Shown here piece after piece: positions 1-9,747 of a stretch of DNA of 64,000 nt. How positions within the stretch are numbered: position 1 is the stretch's first letter; each line of letters starts with the position of its first letter. Location of the stretch: positions 1-64,000 of the forward strand of contig JAQYDI010000126.1 in the NCBI GenBank assembly GCA_028724245.1, read 5' to 3'. The stretch comes from Lachnospiraceae bacterium. Its GTDB lineage: Bacteria; Bacillota; Clostridia; Lachnospirales; Lachnospiraceae. The notes below the pieces were generated by a model. That model was not told the origin of the DNA. It worked only from the letters and a program-made list of their open reading frames with translations, and searched no databases. The position numbers and the translations under genes were made by a program.

Positions 1-855
1 TGTTTTTTTGCCAGCTCCAGATCATACAGTCTGGAGCGGAGAACCTTCAGCGCCTTATCTTTATTCTTTAACTGTGATTTTTCATCCTGACAGGAAATAA
101 CAATACCCGTGGGGATGTGAGTCAGTCGTACAGCGGAGTCCGTTGTATTGACACACTGACCGCCATTTCCGGATGCACGGAATACATCAAATTTGATATC
201 GTTCATATCGATCTGTACATCCACTTCTTCTGCTTCCGGCATGATTGCAACGGTACTGGTGGATGTATGGATACGTCCTCCGGATTCGGTCTCCGGCACA
301 CGCTGTACACGATGTACACCGCTTTCATATTTCAGCTTAGAGTATGCTCCCTGACCGGTGATCATGAATACCACTTCCTTAAAACCGCCGATGCCGTTTT
401 CATTGACACTGACCATTTCTGTCTTCCAGCGGTTCCGTTCTGCGTAACGGCTGTACATACGATACAGTTCCGCAGAGAATAAAGCAGCTTCATCTCCGCC
501 TGCACCTGCACGGATTTCAACAAAAACATTCTTATCATCGTTGGGATCCTTGGGCAGCAGCAAAATCTTCAGCTGTTTTTCCAGGTCTTCAATTTTCTTC
601 TTTGCGTCTGTCATCTCTTCTTTGAGCATCTGACGCATTTCCTCATCGCTTTCCTCTTCCAGCATCAGCAGACTGTCTTCCACATCCTGTTTTGCCTGTT
701 TATATGCTTTATACGCTTCCACAATGGGAGTAAGATCCGCCTGATCTTTCATCAGCTTACGGAACCGGTTCTGATCCTCTGTAACATAAGGACTGTTCAG
801 TTCCTGCATGATCTCCTCATAGTGGATCAGAATATCCTCTAATCTATCAAACATA
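1..855 (-). CDS. prfA: Peptide chain release factor 1 (C-terminus runs off the window start)
   Basis: Reverse-strand translation from ATG at 855: [35 protein letters not shown]...; GGQ motif in [17 protein letters not shown]; followed by prmC upstream on the same strand as in many Firmicutes. Confidence 0.95.
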
Positions 856-869
856 ATTCTCCCTCTTTC

Positions 870-1826
870 TCAAATCCTGTCAATTTCATATCTGGCCATA
901 ACCACACGATCCAGCCCCGCCAGATCCTTTATTACCTCAATATCCGAATAACCTGCTTCTTTCAATAGTTCAGGAACGGATTCCCCCTGATCATATCCTA
1001 TCTCAAACAGCAGATATCCACCATGTTTCAGAAAAGAACGGGCTTTATCCACTATCATGCGATAAAAATACACACCGTCCTCCATGCCATCCAATGCAAT
1101 TCGGGGTTCATGGTCTTTCACCTCCGGCATCAGATGATCGATTTCACGGCTTCTGATATAAGGCGGATTCGAAACGATTATATCAAATTCTTCCGTATCT
1201 GACAATGCTTCGAAAAGATTGCTCTGCACCAGATGCACGGAACCAGCACACAACCTTTCATTGTTTCGTGCTGCAACGGACAGCGCCTGCTCTGAAATAT
1301 CCACAGCTGTAACAGACAGCACTGCATGCTCATTTTCTGCCGCTTCCCGGGCCATGGCATACAGACTGATGGCAATGCAGCCGGAACCGGTACACATATC
1401 CAGAACCCGGTATTCCCTCTCACCATGCAGCGGTTTTGCCGGATTACCTGCACCATTCTCATGGCTGCTGCTGCACTCCTTTTTCTTTTCCAGATCACTT
1501 TTCATGATATCCAGTGCTTTTTCCGTCAGAACCTCTGTATCTGCTCTTGGTGTCAGCACGTACTCATTCACTTCAAAATCAAATCCCATAAATGGAGCTG
1601 TCCCTATAATATGCTGCAGAGGAATTCTGCTGCATCGCTGCAAAACAGCTTCTTCCAACTGTTCTTTCTGTGCATCCGGACATACACGATTCATATCCAT
1701 ATAATAAGAAGCCCTTGACATCTGAAATACCCAGGAAAACAGAAGCCAGCTGTCCGATGCAGCTTCTTCAATTCCTGCTTCCCTCAGCCTCTTCTCTGCT
1801 TCCAGCAAACATTCTCTATATGTCAC
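870..1826 (-). CDS. prmC: Peptide chain release factor N5-glutamine methyltransferase
   Basis: SAM-MTase motif VLDMCTGSGCIAISL and NPPY motif (IVSNPPYIRSREI); adjacent to prfA. Confidence 0.95.
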   Translation of the reverse strand: MTYRECLLEAEKRLREAGIEEAASDSWLLFSWVFQMSRASYYMDMNRVCPDAQKEQLEEAVLQRCSRIPLQHIIGTAPFMGFDFEVNEYVLTPRADTEVLTEKALDIMKSDLEKKKECSSSHENGAGNPAKPLHGEREYRVLDMCTGSGCIAISLYAMAREAAENEHAVLSVTAVDISEQALSVAARNNERLCAGSVHLVQSNLFEALSDTEEFDIIVSNPPYIRSREIDHLMPEVKDHEPRIALDGMEDGVYFYRMIVDKARSFLKHGGYLLFEIGYDQGESVPELLKEAGYSDIEVIKDLAGLDRVVMARYEIDRI

Positions 1827-1840
1827 GCTGCCCCTCCGTT

Positions 1841-2773
1841 TCAGTCATCCATGTTCTCTTCCTGCCATTCCTTCCAGTCAAATACCGCTTCCACAGCCTG
1901 AATGGCAACTTCAATCATATCATCTTCCGGTTCCATGGTGGTCATCTGCTGTAATTTCATCCCCGGTACACTGATCAGATTGACCAGAGGATGATCGCTA
2001 TTTCCTGCCAGACGCAGTATTTCATAGGAGATACCTGCCACAACCGGTATCAGCAGAATGCGGCTGAGCATACGCATCCATATGGTTTCCGTCCGGATAA
2101 ACATGAATAATACGATACTGATCACCATGACAAACAGCATAAAGCTGGTACCGCAGCGTTTGTGAAGTCTGGAACTCTTTCTCACATTCTCCACATTCAG
2201 CTCCAGTCCGTGCTCAATACAATTGATACATTTGTGCTCTGCCCCATGATACATGAATACCCGCCTGATTTCCTCCATTTTTGAAATCAGAAATACATAG
2301 AAAAGAAACAGCAGAATTCTGACAATACCTTCTACTACTGCAGTTAAAAACGGCTTTTTCACAAACCGTTCCAGAATACCGGCCAGAAATGCCGGCAGTA
2401 CCATAAAGATTCCCAGAGACATGGCAATGGAAAGCACCACCGTAAATCCCAGCAGAAGCTTTTCCGCAGTCTCCTTTGAAAAATGCTTTTCCATGAATCC
2501 CTGACCGGATTCTCCGCCTTCTTCCTCTTCTTCAAAGAAACTGGCTGACCAGGTCAGTGTCTTCATTCCCAGTACCATGGAATCTATAAAATTGAATACT
2601 CCCCGGATAAAAGGCAGAGAAAACAACTTCTTCTGTCCTGCAAGGAGTTTATACTCATCCTTTAATATTTCGATTGTCTGATTTTCTTTGCGGACAGCAA
2701 CTGCATAGGCATCTCCGTTTTTCATCATGATCCCTTCTATAACAGCCTGACCGCCGATTCCTGATGATCGCAT
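1841..2773 (-). CDS. DUF1385 domain-containing (YqhQ-like) membrane protein; alternative start at 2812
   Basis: MRSSGIGGQAVIEGIMMKNG start typical of DUF1385; EHKCINCIEHG motif; TM segments; prmC-DUF1385-rpmE synteny. Confidence 0.88.
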   Translation of the reverse strand: MRSSGIGGQAVIEGIMMKNGDAYAVAVRKENQTIEILKDEYKLLAGQKKLFSLPFIRGVFNFIDSMVLGMKTLTWSASFFEEEEEGGESGQGFMEKHFSKETAEKLLLGFTVVLSIAMSLGIFMVLPAFLAGILERFVKKPFLTAVVEGIVRILLFLFYVFLISKMEEIRRVFMYHGAEHKCINCIEHGLELNVENVRKSSRLHKRCGTSFMLFVMVISIVLFMFIRTETIWMRMLSRILLIPVVAGISYEILRLAGNSDHPLVNLISVPGMKLQQMTTMEPEDDMIEVAIQAVEAVFDWKEWQEENMDD

Positions 2774-2828
2774 CCCGTATCCTTTCCGGATTTCTCCAAA
2801 CTGAAAAACCATTCCTGCTCAAACGTAA

Positions 2829-2863
2829 AAAAGTTGAGACCCAAAACAGCGGTCTCAACTTTT
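2829..2863 (-). terminator. Rho-independent terminator downstream of rpmE
   Basis: AAAAGTTGAGACC-cgctgttttg-GGTCTCAACTTTTTT on the minus strand. Confidence 0.8.
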
Positions 2864-2887
2864 ATGAACCTATCAAAATCCGATTGA

Positions 2888-3085
2888 TTATTTACCGTAC
2901 TTACGATTGAATTTTTCAATACGGCCACGAGCGGAAATTGCCTTCTGCTGTCCTGTGTAGAAAGGATGACACTTGGAGCAGATTTCTACGTGGATATTGC
3001 CCTTCGTAGAACCTGTCACGAATCTGTTGCCGCAGTTACATACAACTTCTGCCTGATAATACTTAGGATGGATTCCTTCTCTCAT
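2888..3085 (-). CDS. rpmE: 50S ribosomal protein L31 (C+ zinc-binding type)
   Basis: [48 protein letters not shown]; CxC and CxxC present. Confidence 0.97.
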   Translation of the reverse strand: MREGIHPKYYQAEVVCNCGNRFVTGSTKGNIHVEICSKCHPFYTGQQKAISARGRIEKFNRKYGK

Positions 3086-3243
3086 GTTATAACACCTTTA
3101 GCCTTTCCGGATGGTTCCAACCATCACCATATATTGTACAATATACCGATAAATCGGTGAAACTGATATGTAGCCAAATCAGTCCAAAAGCGATTATATC
3201 ATAGAACAATTTGTCTGGCAAGTGATTTTCACAGAAATTTGTG

Positions 3244-5115
3244 TTACAGATTCGGCACCGATCCGAATCCTTTCAGCACGCCAATGGTTTCTGAATTGGA
3301 GCGGGTTTTATAGAAGGTCTTCAGCACACGTTCGGTGATTTCCTCCGGCTTCATACAATTCATCTGATTGCGGATCACTGTCATTGCTTCCTGTTCCTCC
3401 TGAGTAAGCAGAAGATCATCCCGTCTGGTTCCGGATTTCAGCAGATCGATGGCAGGGAAAATACGCTTTTCTGACAATTTGCGGTCAAGCACCAGTTCCA
3501 TATTGCCTGTTCCCTTGAATTCTTCAAAAACCACATCATCCATACGGCTGCCGGTATCCACCAAAGCGGTTGCCAGAATGGTCAGGCTGCCGCCTTCCCT
3601 CATATTACGGGCAGCACCGAAGAATTTTTTGGGACTGTTTAAGGCTGCCGGATCCAGACCGCCGGAAAGGGTTCTTCCGCTGGCAGTTACGGTAAGGTTG
3701 TATGCACGGGTAAGGCGGGTAATACTGTCCAGAAGAATCATAACATCCCTGCCCTGTTCCACCAGACGCTTTGCGCGCGCCAGAACCATCTCAGACACCC
3801 GTTTGTGGTGTTCGGGAAGTTCATCAAAGGTGGAATGAATCACCTCTACATTCGAGCCCTTTACAAATTCCTTGATATCGGTTACTTCTTCCGGACGTTC
3901 ATCAATGAGAAGAATAATAATATGAACTTCCGGATGATTGATTTTCACTGCATTGGCCACCTGCTTCAGCAAAGTAGTTTTTCCGGCCTTGGGCGGAGAA
4001 ACGATCATGCCTCTCTGCCCTTTGCCAATGGGGGCAAACATATTCATAATACGCATGGCGATTGAACAGCCCGGTGTTTCCAGCTGCAGCCTGCTGTCCG
4101 GAAATACAGGAGTCAGATTTGCAAAATGAGGACGTCTGGGAAAATTCTCCGGTTTTTCTCCGTTGATTGATTTGATATACAATAATGCCGGAAACTTTTC
4201 ATTGGACTGGGTTACCCGGATGGCGCCTTCAATAATATCACCGGTTCTCAGGTCAAATTTCCGTATCTGTGTGGGAGAGACATATACATCGTCAGTACCG
4301 GTGAGATAATTATCGCTGCGGATAAAACCATAGTTTCCTTCCGGCACATTTTCAAAAATCCCATGGGCAATACAGCCGCTGTCAAGGCTTTCCAGCTCTT
4401 CACTGATGGGTATCGGTTCCGTTCCCTGCTCAACGGTATCCGTGTCTTCACCTATTGCGGATCCATTCCGGATTCTGTACTCATCTTCCGGACTTACAGC
4501 AGGTCTGTCATTTTTGTATTCAATCGGATTTCTGCTGCCGGTTCGGCTGCCGATTCGGTTGTCAGAAATACTGAACGTCCGATTGTCTCCCCGGTTATTA
4601 TAGCGACTGTCAATATTGTCAGTCCGGTTATTATAGCGATTGTCGGTATTGTCAGTCCGATTATTATAACGATTGTCGGTATTGTCAGTCCGGTTGTTAT
4701 ATCGATTGTCAGTATTGTCAGTCCGATTATTATAGCGATTGTTGTTTCGATTGTCAGAAGTGGAATAGGAACGACTATCATTTCGAGTCGTATATCGGTT
4801 GTCGGTTCGATTGTCCGGACGGCCGGAATATCTGCCGTCTCCGCGATTCGTCCGGTTATCGTTTCTTCCGGCCGGGCGATTTACAGATCGGGTATGCTGC
4901 TCTGTCTTTATTTCTTTTCCCTGATCGGCTGCCGGCACATTGTTTGATGTGTTCTGAGATTCTTTCTCCGGCAGATCCTGCTGAACGGTTGAAGGTTCCC
5001 CTTTCAGAACCGCGATCAGTTCGGATTTTCTGAGGGATGATATTTTCTTCACCCCCTGCTCCTTCGCCAGTTCCCGAAGCTGTATCAGTGATAATTTTTC
5101 AAAATTGTCCTGCAT
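3244..5115 (-). CDS. rho: Transcription termination factor Rho with long N-terminal N/R/D-rich insertion
   Basis: Rho N-terminal domain, Walker [13 protein letters not shown]-terminal Rho ATPase; low-complexity insertion at residues ~75-200. Confidence 0.96.
   Translation of the reverse strand: MQDNFEKLSLIQLRELAKEQGVKKISSLRKSELIAVLKGEPSTVQQDLPEKESQNTSNNVPAADQGKEIKTEQHTRSVNRPAGRNDNRTNRGDGRYSGRPDNRTDNRYTTRNDSRSYSTSDNRNNNRYNNRTDNTDNRYNNRTDNTDNRYNNRTDNTDNRYNNRTDNIDSRYNNRGDNRTFSISDNRIGSRTGSRNPIEYKNDRPAVSPEDEYRIRNGSAIGEDTDTVEQGTEPIPISEELESLDSGCIAHGIFENVPEGNYGFIRSDNYLTGTDDVYVSPTQIRKFDLRTGDIIEGAIRVTQSNEKFPALLYIKSINGEKPENFPRRPHFANLTPVFPDSRLQLETPGCSIAMRIMNMFAPIGKGQRGMIVSPPKAGKTTLLKQVANAVKINHPEVHIIILLIDERPEEVTDIKEFVKGSNVEVIHSTFDELPEHHKRVSEMVLARAKRLVEQGRDVMILLDSITRLTRAYNLTVTASGRTLSGGLDPAALNSPKKFFGAARNMREGGSLTILATALVDTGSRMDDVVFEEFKGTGNMELVLDRKLSEKRIFPAIDLLKSGTRRDDLLLTQEEQEAMTVIRNQMNCMKPEEITERVLKTFYKTRSNSETIGVLKGFGSVPNL
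4594..4737 (-). repeat. Tandem 33-bp (11-aa) coding repeat [11 protein letters not shown] inside rho
   Basis: Four consecutive copies of RYNNRTDN(T/I)D(N/S). Confidence 0.9.
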
Positions 5116-5126
5116 GAATTACTCCT

Positions 5127-5717
5127 TTATTCTTCAGATAAGAACAGATCCAGCACAGAATATAATTCATCCCGTCCCATTTTACTTTCTGCGGAAAACA
5201 GGATCAGCTTATCTTCTGTTCGAAGGCCGAGTCCCTTCCGGAGAACGGAAATCTGTTTCTGATACTGACTTCTCTTCAATTTATCTGCTTTTGTTGCGAT
5301 TACGATCGGATAAAAACCGTTCTGCACAATCCAGTCATACATATTAACGTCATTGGCAGAGGGTTCGTGACGGGAATCTACTAAAAGAAATACTGCTTTT
5401 AAAGAAGGGGAAGTATGGAGATACTTTTCAATCATGACGCCCCATTTTGCTCTTTCTTCTCTGGATACTTTTGCATAACCGTAACCGGGAAGATCCACAA
5501 AATACATGGTGTCATTCACATTATAATAATTAATCGTCTGGGTTTTACCGGGAGAAGAAGAAGTTCTCGCATAGGATTTTCTGTTGCAGAGTGCATTGAT
5601 CAATGAGGATTTGCCAACATTGGATTTGCCGGCAAATGCAAATTCCGGCATGGTGTGTACGGGAAGTGTACTGGTAATACCACAGACCGTTTCCAGATTC
5701 ACGGATTTTATAACCAC
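5127..5717 (-). CDS. ysxC: Ribosome biogenesis GTP-binding protein YsxC/YihA (EngB)
   Basis: GKSNVGKSSLINAL, DLPGYGYAKVS, TKADKLKRSQ motifs. Confidence 0.95.
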   Translation of the reverse strand: MVIKSVNLETVCGITSTLPVHTMPEFAFAGKSNVGKSSLINALCNRKSYARTSSSPGKTQTINYYNVNDTMYFVDLPGYGYAKVSREERAKWGVMIEKYLHTSPSLKAVFLLVDSRHEPSANDVNMYDWIVQNGFYPIVIATKADKLKRSQYQKQISVLRKGLGLRTEDKLILFSAESKMGRDELYSVLDLFLSEE

Positions 5718-5778
5718 GTAGTTTCCTCCTGTTTAAATGAATTCAGTTCTGATTTTTGACTTTGGTGATTTACATCGG

Positions 5779-6291
5779 CTATTTGAATAATGACTTTACA
5801 GCATATGTATACATATCCTGGCTGCTTCTGGACCAGTTATTGCACACTGCAATGGCCTGTTCCTTGTTTGGAACCGAAATTTCCACCGCAAACAGCAGAT
5901 TGCGGCCTTCCTTTACCTGACAGCGGACAATATACTCCTGACCACTTTTGTAATATTCTGCAGTGATGCCGGATTCATTACGCAGTTTTACCTGATTGTT
6001 TTTCAGAAATGTATCAATATCAAGAATAATTGCCTGTGATACAGTTGAACTGAAATAGGATAATGTTTCTTTTCCGGACTCGGTTATGCTGTAATGGGAT
6101 GCGTTATGCAGAGATTCCGATGACACCAGACCTGCTGCAGCCAGTTCATTGATTGCCTGCTGGAATGTAAAATAATCCGTATATTCCTTGTCCAGAAAAA
6201 ATCCAAGCATCTGTGAATTTGTCAGAGGAAACTGCACCTGATTCAACATATAGAGAATCATCAGCTTATATAATGTCAGCGGTTCTGTCAT
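5779..6291 (-). CDS. DUF4364 family protein
   Basis: MTEPLTLYKLMILYMLNQVQFPLTNSQMLGFFLDKEYTDYFTFQQAINEL; internal start at 6291 preferred over the longer ORF. Confidence 0.8.
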   Translation of the reverse strand: MTEPLTLYKLMILYMLNQVQFPLTNSQMLGFFLDKEYTDYFTFQQAINELAAAGLVSSESLHNASHYSITESGKETLSYFSSTVSQAIILDIDTFLKNNQVKLRNESGITAEYYKSGQEYIVRCQVKEGRNLLFAVEISVPNKEQAIAVCNNWSRSSQDMYTYAVKSLFK

Positions 6292-6418
6292 ACACTCACC
6301 TCCCTGCAAAACCTTTTTGTATACACATATTTTTTCAGTTAACCTGTTTCGGCAAAACAATTCGGCTATCATTCTAACAGGAATTTTCACTGAAATCAAG
6401 TATGCAGATGGAAAAAAT

Positions 6419-6562
6419 AGTTACTGTTCAGAGCCAACCTCGAAAACACTGTGTGTTTCCTCGGTGTGGCGTATCCGCCAAATAGATTTACAAAAAAGTG
6501 CTCATGAATGCAAGCATTCGTCACACTTTTTATGTAAATCTGCTTGGCTCTGAACAATAACA
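6419..6562. repeat. ~144-bp MITE-like element with ~20-bp terminal inverted repeats and nested palindromes
   Basis: Left AGTTACTGTTCAGAGCCAACC; right reverse complement TGTTATTGTTCAGAGCCAAGC; inner AGATTTACAAAAAAGTG...CACTTTTTATGTAAATCT and GAATGCAAGCATTC; left ~52 bp recur at 57718. Confidence 0.65.
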
Positions 6563-6566
6563 AATG

Positions 6567-6596
6567 AAGCTGCTGCAGTGATATGCAGCAGCTCCT
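6567..6596 (-). terminator. Terminator hairpin after the DJ-1 gene
   Basis: GAGCTGCTGCA-tatcac-TGCAGCAGCTTC then T-rich sequence on the minus strand. Confidence 0.6.
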
Positions 6597-6622
6597 TACA
6601 AATTGTTACATTGACACGGAAA

Positions 6623-7171
6623 TCAGTCTCTCTGAATGGATTTTCTGATCTCCAGAGACTTTTCTTCACTGATCAGCAGGCGGATCAGTTCCAGTCCCAG
6701 ATCGATCGCATAGCCCAGTCCCCGCGCTGTGGTAATGTTTCCATCGGTTACCACACCGTCTGTCACATGCATTGCACCATACAGACTGTTCTCCCATCCG
6801 GGATAGCATGTTGCTTTTCTGCCCTCCAGTAAATGGAGTTCACCCAGTACACTGGGTGCCGCGCAGATTGCTGCAATTCTTCTTCCATCCTTTGCAGCCT
6901 GTTTCAAAGCATCTGCAACAATGGACGATCCTTTCAGATTTGCTGTGCCGGGCATGCCGCCGGGCAGGAAAATCATATCTGCCTCCGCCCCATTTACCTG
7001 ATCTGCACAGGCATCGGTACGAATACGGATTCCGTGTGAGCCTTCTACTTCACACTGTTCATGGATGGAAGTCATCACCACTTCAATTCCGGCACGTCGA
7101 AGCACATCAACCACAGCAAGGCATTCCACTTCTTCCAGCCCATTTGCCATATATGCAATTACTTTTGCCAT
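6623..7171 (-). CDS. DJ-1/PfpI (ThiJ) family protein
   Basis: MAKVIAYMANGLEEVECLAVVDVLRRAGIEVVMTSI; nucleophile region IAAICAAPSVLG. Confidence 0.9.
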   Translation of the reverse strand: MAKVIAYMANGLEEVECLAVVDVLRRAGIEVVMTSIHEQCEVEGSHGIRIRTDACADQVNGAEADMIFLPGGMPGTANLKGSSIVADALKQAAKDGRRIAAICAAPSVLGELHLLEGRKATCYPGWENSLYGAMHVTDGVVTDGNITTARGLGYAIDLGLELIRLLISEEKSLEIRKSIQRD

Positions 7172-7196
7172 AATTCTGTCCTTTCTGATCCCATTC

Positions 7197-7231
7197 CAAT
7201 TCGGGTCAGAATTCATCATTCTGACCCGAAT
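7197..7231 (-). terminator. Strong perfect hairpin just downstream of glycogen phosphorylase
   Basis: AATTCGGGTCAGAAT-tcatc-ATTCTGACCCGAATT (15-bp perfect stem), no long T tract. Confidence 0.5.
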
Positions 7232-7238
7232 TCTCTTT

Positions 7239-9719
7239 TCACTCAGCCTGTTCTTCCGGAACGGTTACTGTGATTTTTTCCAGATGCCAGATATCGTCCA
7301 CATAATCCTGGATGGTACGATCAGAAGAAAACTTTCCGACGTTTGCCACATTGCGGATTGCAGCTTCTGCCCACCAGTCACTGTTGCGATACGCTTTTTC
7401 TACTTTTTTCTGTGCTTCCGCATAAGAATAGAAATCTTTCAGAATAAAATAGGTATCCGCTCTGGAAGTATCCAGTGTATTTAACAGAGAGTTATACAAC
7501 GGACGGAACCGATCCGGATCATCCGGTGAATAGAAGCCGTTGATCAGCTGCATCAGTACACGGCGGATTTCCATATCATTATTGAAAATATCCATGGGAT
7601 CGTAGCCGCCATTCTGCTCATAGTTGATGACTTCATCTGCAGACATACCAAAAATAAATGCATTTTCCTCGCCGACTTCTTCTACAATTTCCACATTGGC
7701 ACCATCCATGGTACCCAGTGTCAGGGCACCGTTCAGCATGAATTTCATGTTGCCGGTACCGGATGCTTCCTTGCTGGCAGTGGAAATCTGTTCGCTGACA
7801 TCGGATGCTGCAAAAATAATTTCTGCATTGGATACACGGTAATCTTCAATAAAGACAACCTTAAGCTTACCGTTGATTGTCTTATCATTATTGATCACAT
7901 CCGCCACACTGTTGATCAGTTTGATCGTCAGTTTCGCAATCCGATAACCGGCTGCTGCCTTCGCACCAAAGATAAAAGTACGGGGATAGAAATCCATATC
8001 CGGATTGCTGATCAGCTGATTATACAGATACATAACATGCAGGATATTCAACAGCTGACGTTTGTATTCATGCAGACGCTTTACCTGTACATCAAAGATG
8101 GAACGGGGATTCACATCGATTCCGTTGTGCTCCTTGATGTATTTTGCCAGACGTACCTTATTCAGATACTTGATCTGCATAAATTCCGCCTTTGCTCTGG
8201 AATCCGCTGCATAAGGTTCCAGTTTCTTCATCTGTGAAAGATCTGTGATCCATCCATCACCGATTTTTTCAGTGATCCAGTCGGATAACAGCGGATTCGC
8301 ATGGAGAAGGAAGCGGCGCTGTGTAATGCCGTTGGTTTTATTGTTGAATTTTTCAGGATACATCTGATAAAAATCTTTCAGTTCCTGTTTTTTCAGAATT
8401 TCCGTATGCAGTCTGGCTACACCGTTAACAGAGAAACCTGCCACAATGGCCATATTGGCCATTTTAACCTGTCCGTCATAGATAATAGCCATTTTACGGA
8501 TTTTCTCCTGACTGCAGTCCGGATATTTTTCCATAATTTCCTTACAGAAGCGACGGTTGATTTCCTCTACGATGGAATACACACGGGGAAGCAGACGGGA
8601 AAACAGTTCAATGGGCCATTTCTCCAGTGCCTCTGCCATAATGGTATGATTGGTGTATGCACAGGACTTTGTGGTAACCTCCCATGCTTCATCCCAGGTA
8701 AATTCATAATCATCCATCAGAATCCGCATCAGTTCCGGTATGGCAACGGTGGGATGAGTATCGTTCAGCTGGAAAACCACCTTCTCATGAAGTTTGTGCA
8801 GGTCCGTATGCTTCGGATTTCTGAGATACTTGTCGATGGCTGTCTGGATGGAAGCAGAAATGAAGAAATACTGCTGCTTCAGACGCAGTTCCTTTCCTGC
8901 ATAATGTTCATCATTGGGATACAGAACTTCGACAATGTTTTTCGCCAGATTCTCAGATTCCACCGCTTTCCGGTAATCACCGCGGCCAAATTCCTGCAGA
9001 TTAAAGGTATCCATGGGTTCTGCGTCCCAGATTCGCAGGGTATTCACCACATGATTGCCGTAGCCGACAATGGGGAGATCATAGGGTACTGCTTTTACAG
9101 CCTGATATCCTTCCACGCTGTAATGATCCCTGCCGTTTTCATCTTTTCTGGAAGAAACATAGCCGCCGAATTTGACGATTTTGGTATACTCATCACGACG
9201 AATCTCAAAAGGATTTCCATATTTTAACCAGTCATCCGGTACTTCCTTCTGATATCCATCCCGGATTTCCTGTTTGAACATACCATATTTGTAACGAATA
9301 CCGCAGCCGTATGCCCGGTATCCCAGGGTTGCCAGAGAGTCCAGAAAACATGCAGCCAGACGTCCGAGGCCGCCGTTGCCCAGTGCATAATCCCGCTCGG
9401 AATCTTCAATTTCATTGAGATTCAGACCCAGTTCTTCCAGTGCCTGTTTCACCACTTCGTGTGCCTGCAGGTTGATGATATTGTTGCCGAGAGCACGGCC
9501 CATCAAAAATTCCATGGACAGATAATAGACCATTTTGGCATCCTGCTCATCAAAAGCTTTATGGGTAGCCATCCAGTCTTCCACAATAATTTCCTTTAAC
9601 GCATAGGCAACTGCATTGAAAAGCTGATGGTTATCCGCTTCTTCAATGGTCTTGCGATAGAAATTTTTGAGGTATTCCTCAATATCATTTTTAAACAGTT
9701 CTTTATCCAGTTTCACCAT
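7239..9719 (-). CDS. glgP: Glycogen/starch/alpha-glucan phosphorylase
   Basis: Full-length 826 aa; EASGTGNMKFMLNGALTLGTMDGANVEI PLP region, YLSMEFLMGRALGNN. Confidence 0.95.
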   Translation of the reverse strand: MVKLDKELFKNDIEEYLKNFYRKTIEEADNHQLFNAVAYALKEIIVEDWMATHKAFDEQDAKMVYYLSMEFLMGRALGNNIINLQAHEVVKQALEELGLNLNEIEDSERDYALGNGGLGRLAACFLDSLATLGYRAYGCGIRYKYGMFKQEIRDGYQKEVPDDWLKYGNPFEIRRDEYTKIVKFGGYVSSRKDENGRDHYSVEGYQAVKAVPYDLPIVGYGNHVVNTLRIWDAEPMDTFNLQEFGRGDYRKAVESENLAKNIVEVLYPNDEHYAGKELRLKQQYFFISASIQTAIDKYLRNPKHTDLHKLHEKVVFQLNDTHPTVAIPELMRILMDDYEFTWDEAWEVTTKSCAYTNHTIMAEALEKWPIELFSRLLPRVYSIVEEINRRFCKEIMEKYPDCSQEKIRKMAIIYDGQVKMANMAIVAGFSVNGVARLHTEILKKQELKDFYQMYPEKFNNKTNGITQRRFLLHANPLLSDWITEKIGDGWITDLSQMKKLEPYAADSRAKAEFMQIKYLNKVRLAKYIKEHNGIDVNPRSIFDVQVKRLHEYKRQLLNILHVMYLYNQLISNPDMDFYPRTFIFGAKAAAGYRIAKLTIKLINSVADVINNDKTINGKLKVVFIEDYRVSNAEIIFAASDVSEQISTASKEASGTGNMKFMLNGALTLGTMDGANVEIVEEVGEENAFIFGMSADEVINYEQNGGYDPMDIFNNDMEIRRVLMQLINGFYSPDDPDRFRPLYNSLLNTLDTSRADTYFILKDFYSYAEAQKKVEKAYRNSDWWAEAAIRNVANVGKFSSDRTIQDYVDDIWHLEKITVTVPEEQAE

Positions 9720-9747
9720 AGGGAATAATTCCTTTCTATCGTGGCTT

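Noticed and set aside
4363-4947. 194-aa plus-strand ORF rich in IVSPVIIAI repeats
   Set aside because: Antisense reading of the Rho repeat insertion.
8301-9227. 308-aa plus-strand ORF
   Set aside because: Antisense to glycogen phosphorylase; no recognisable domain.
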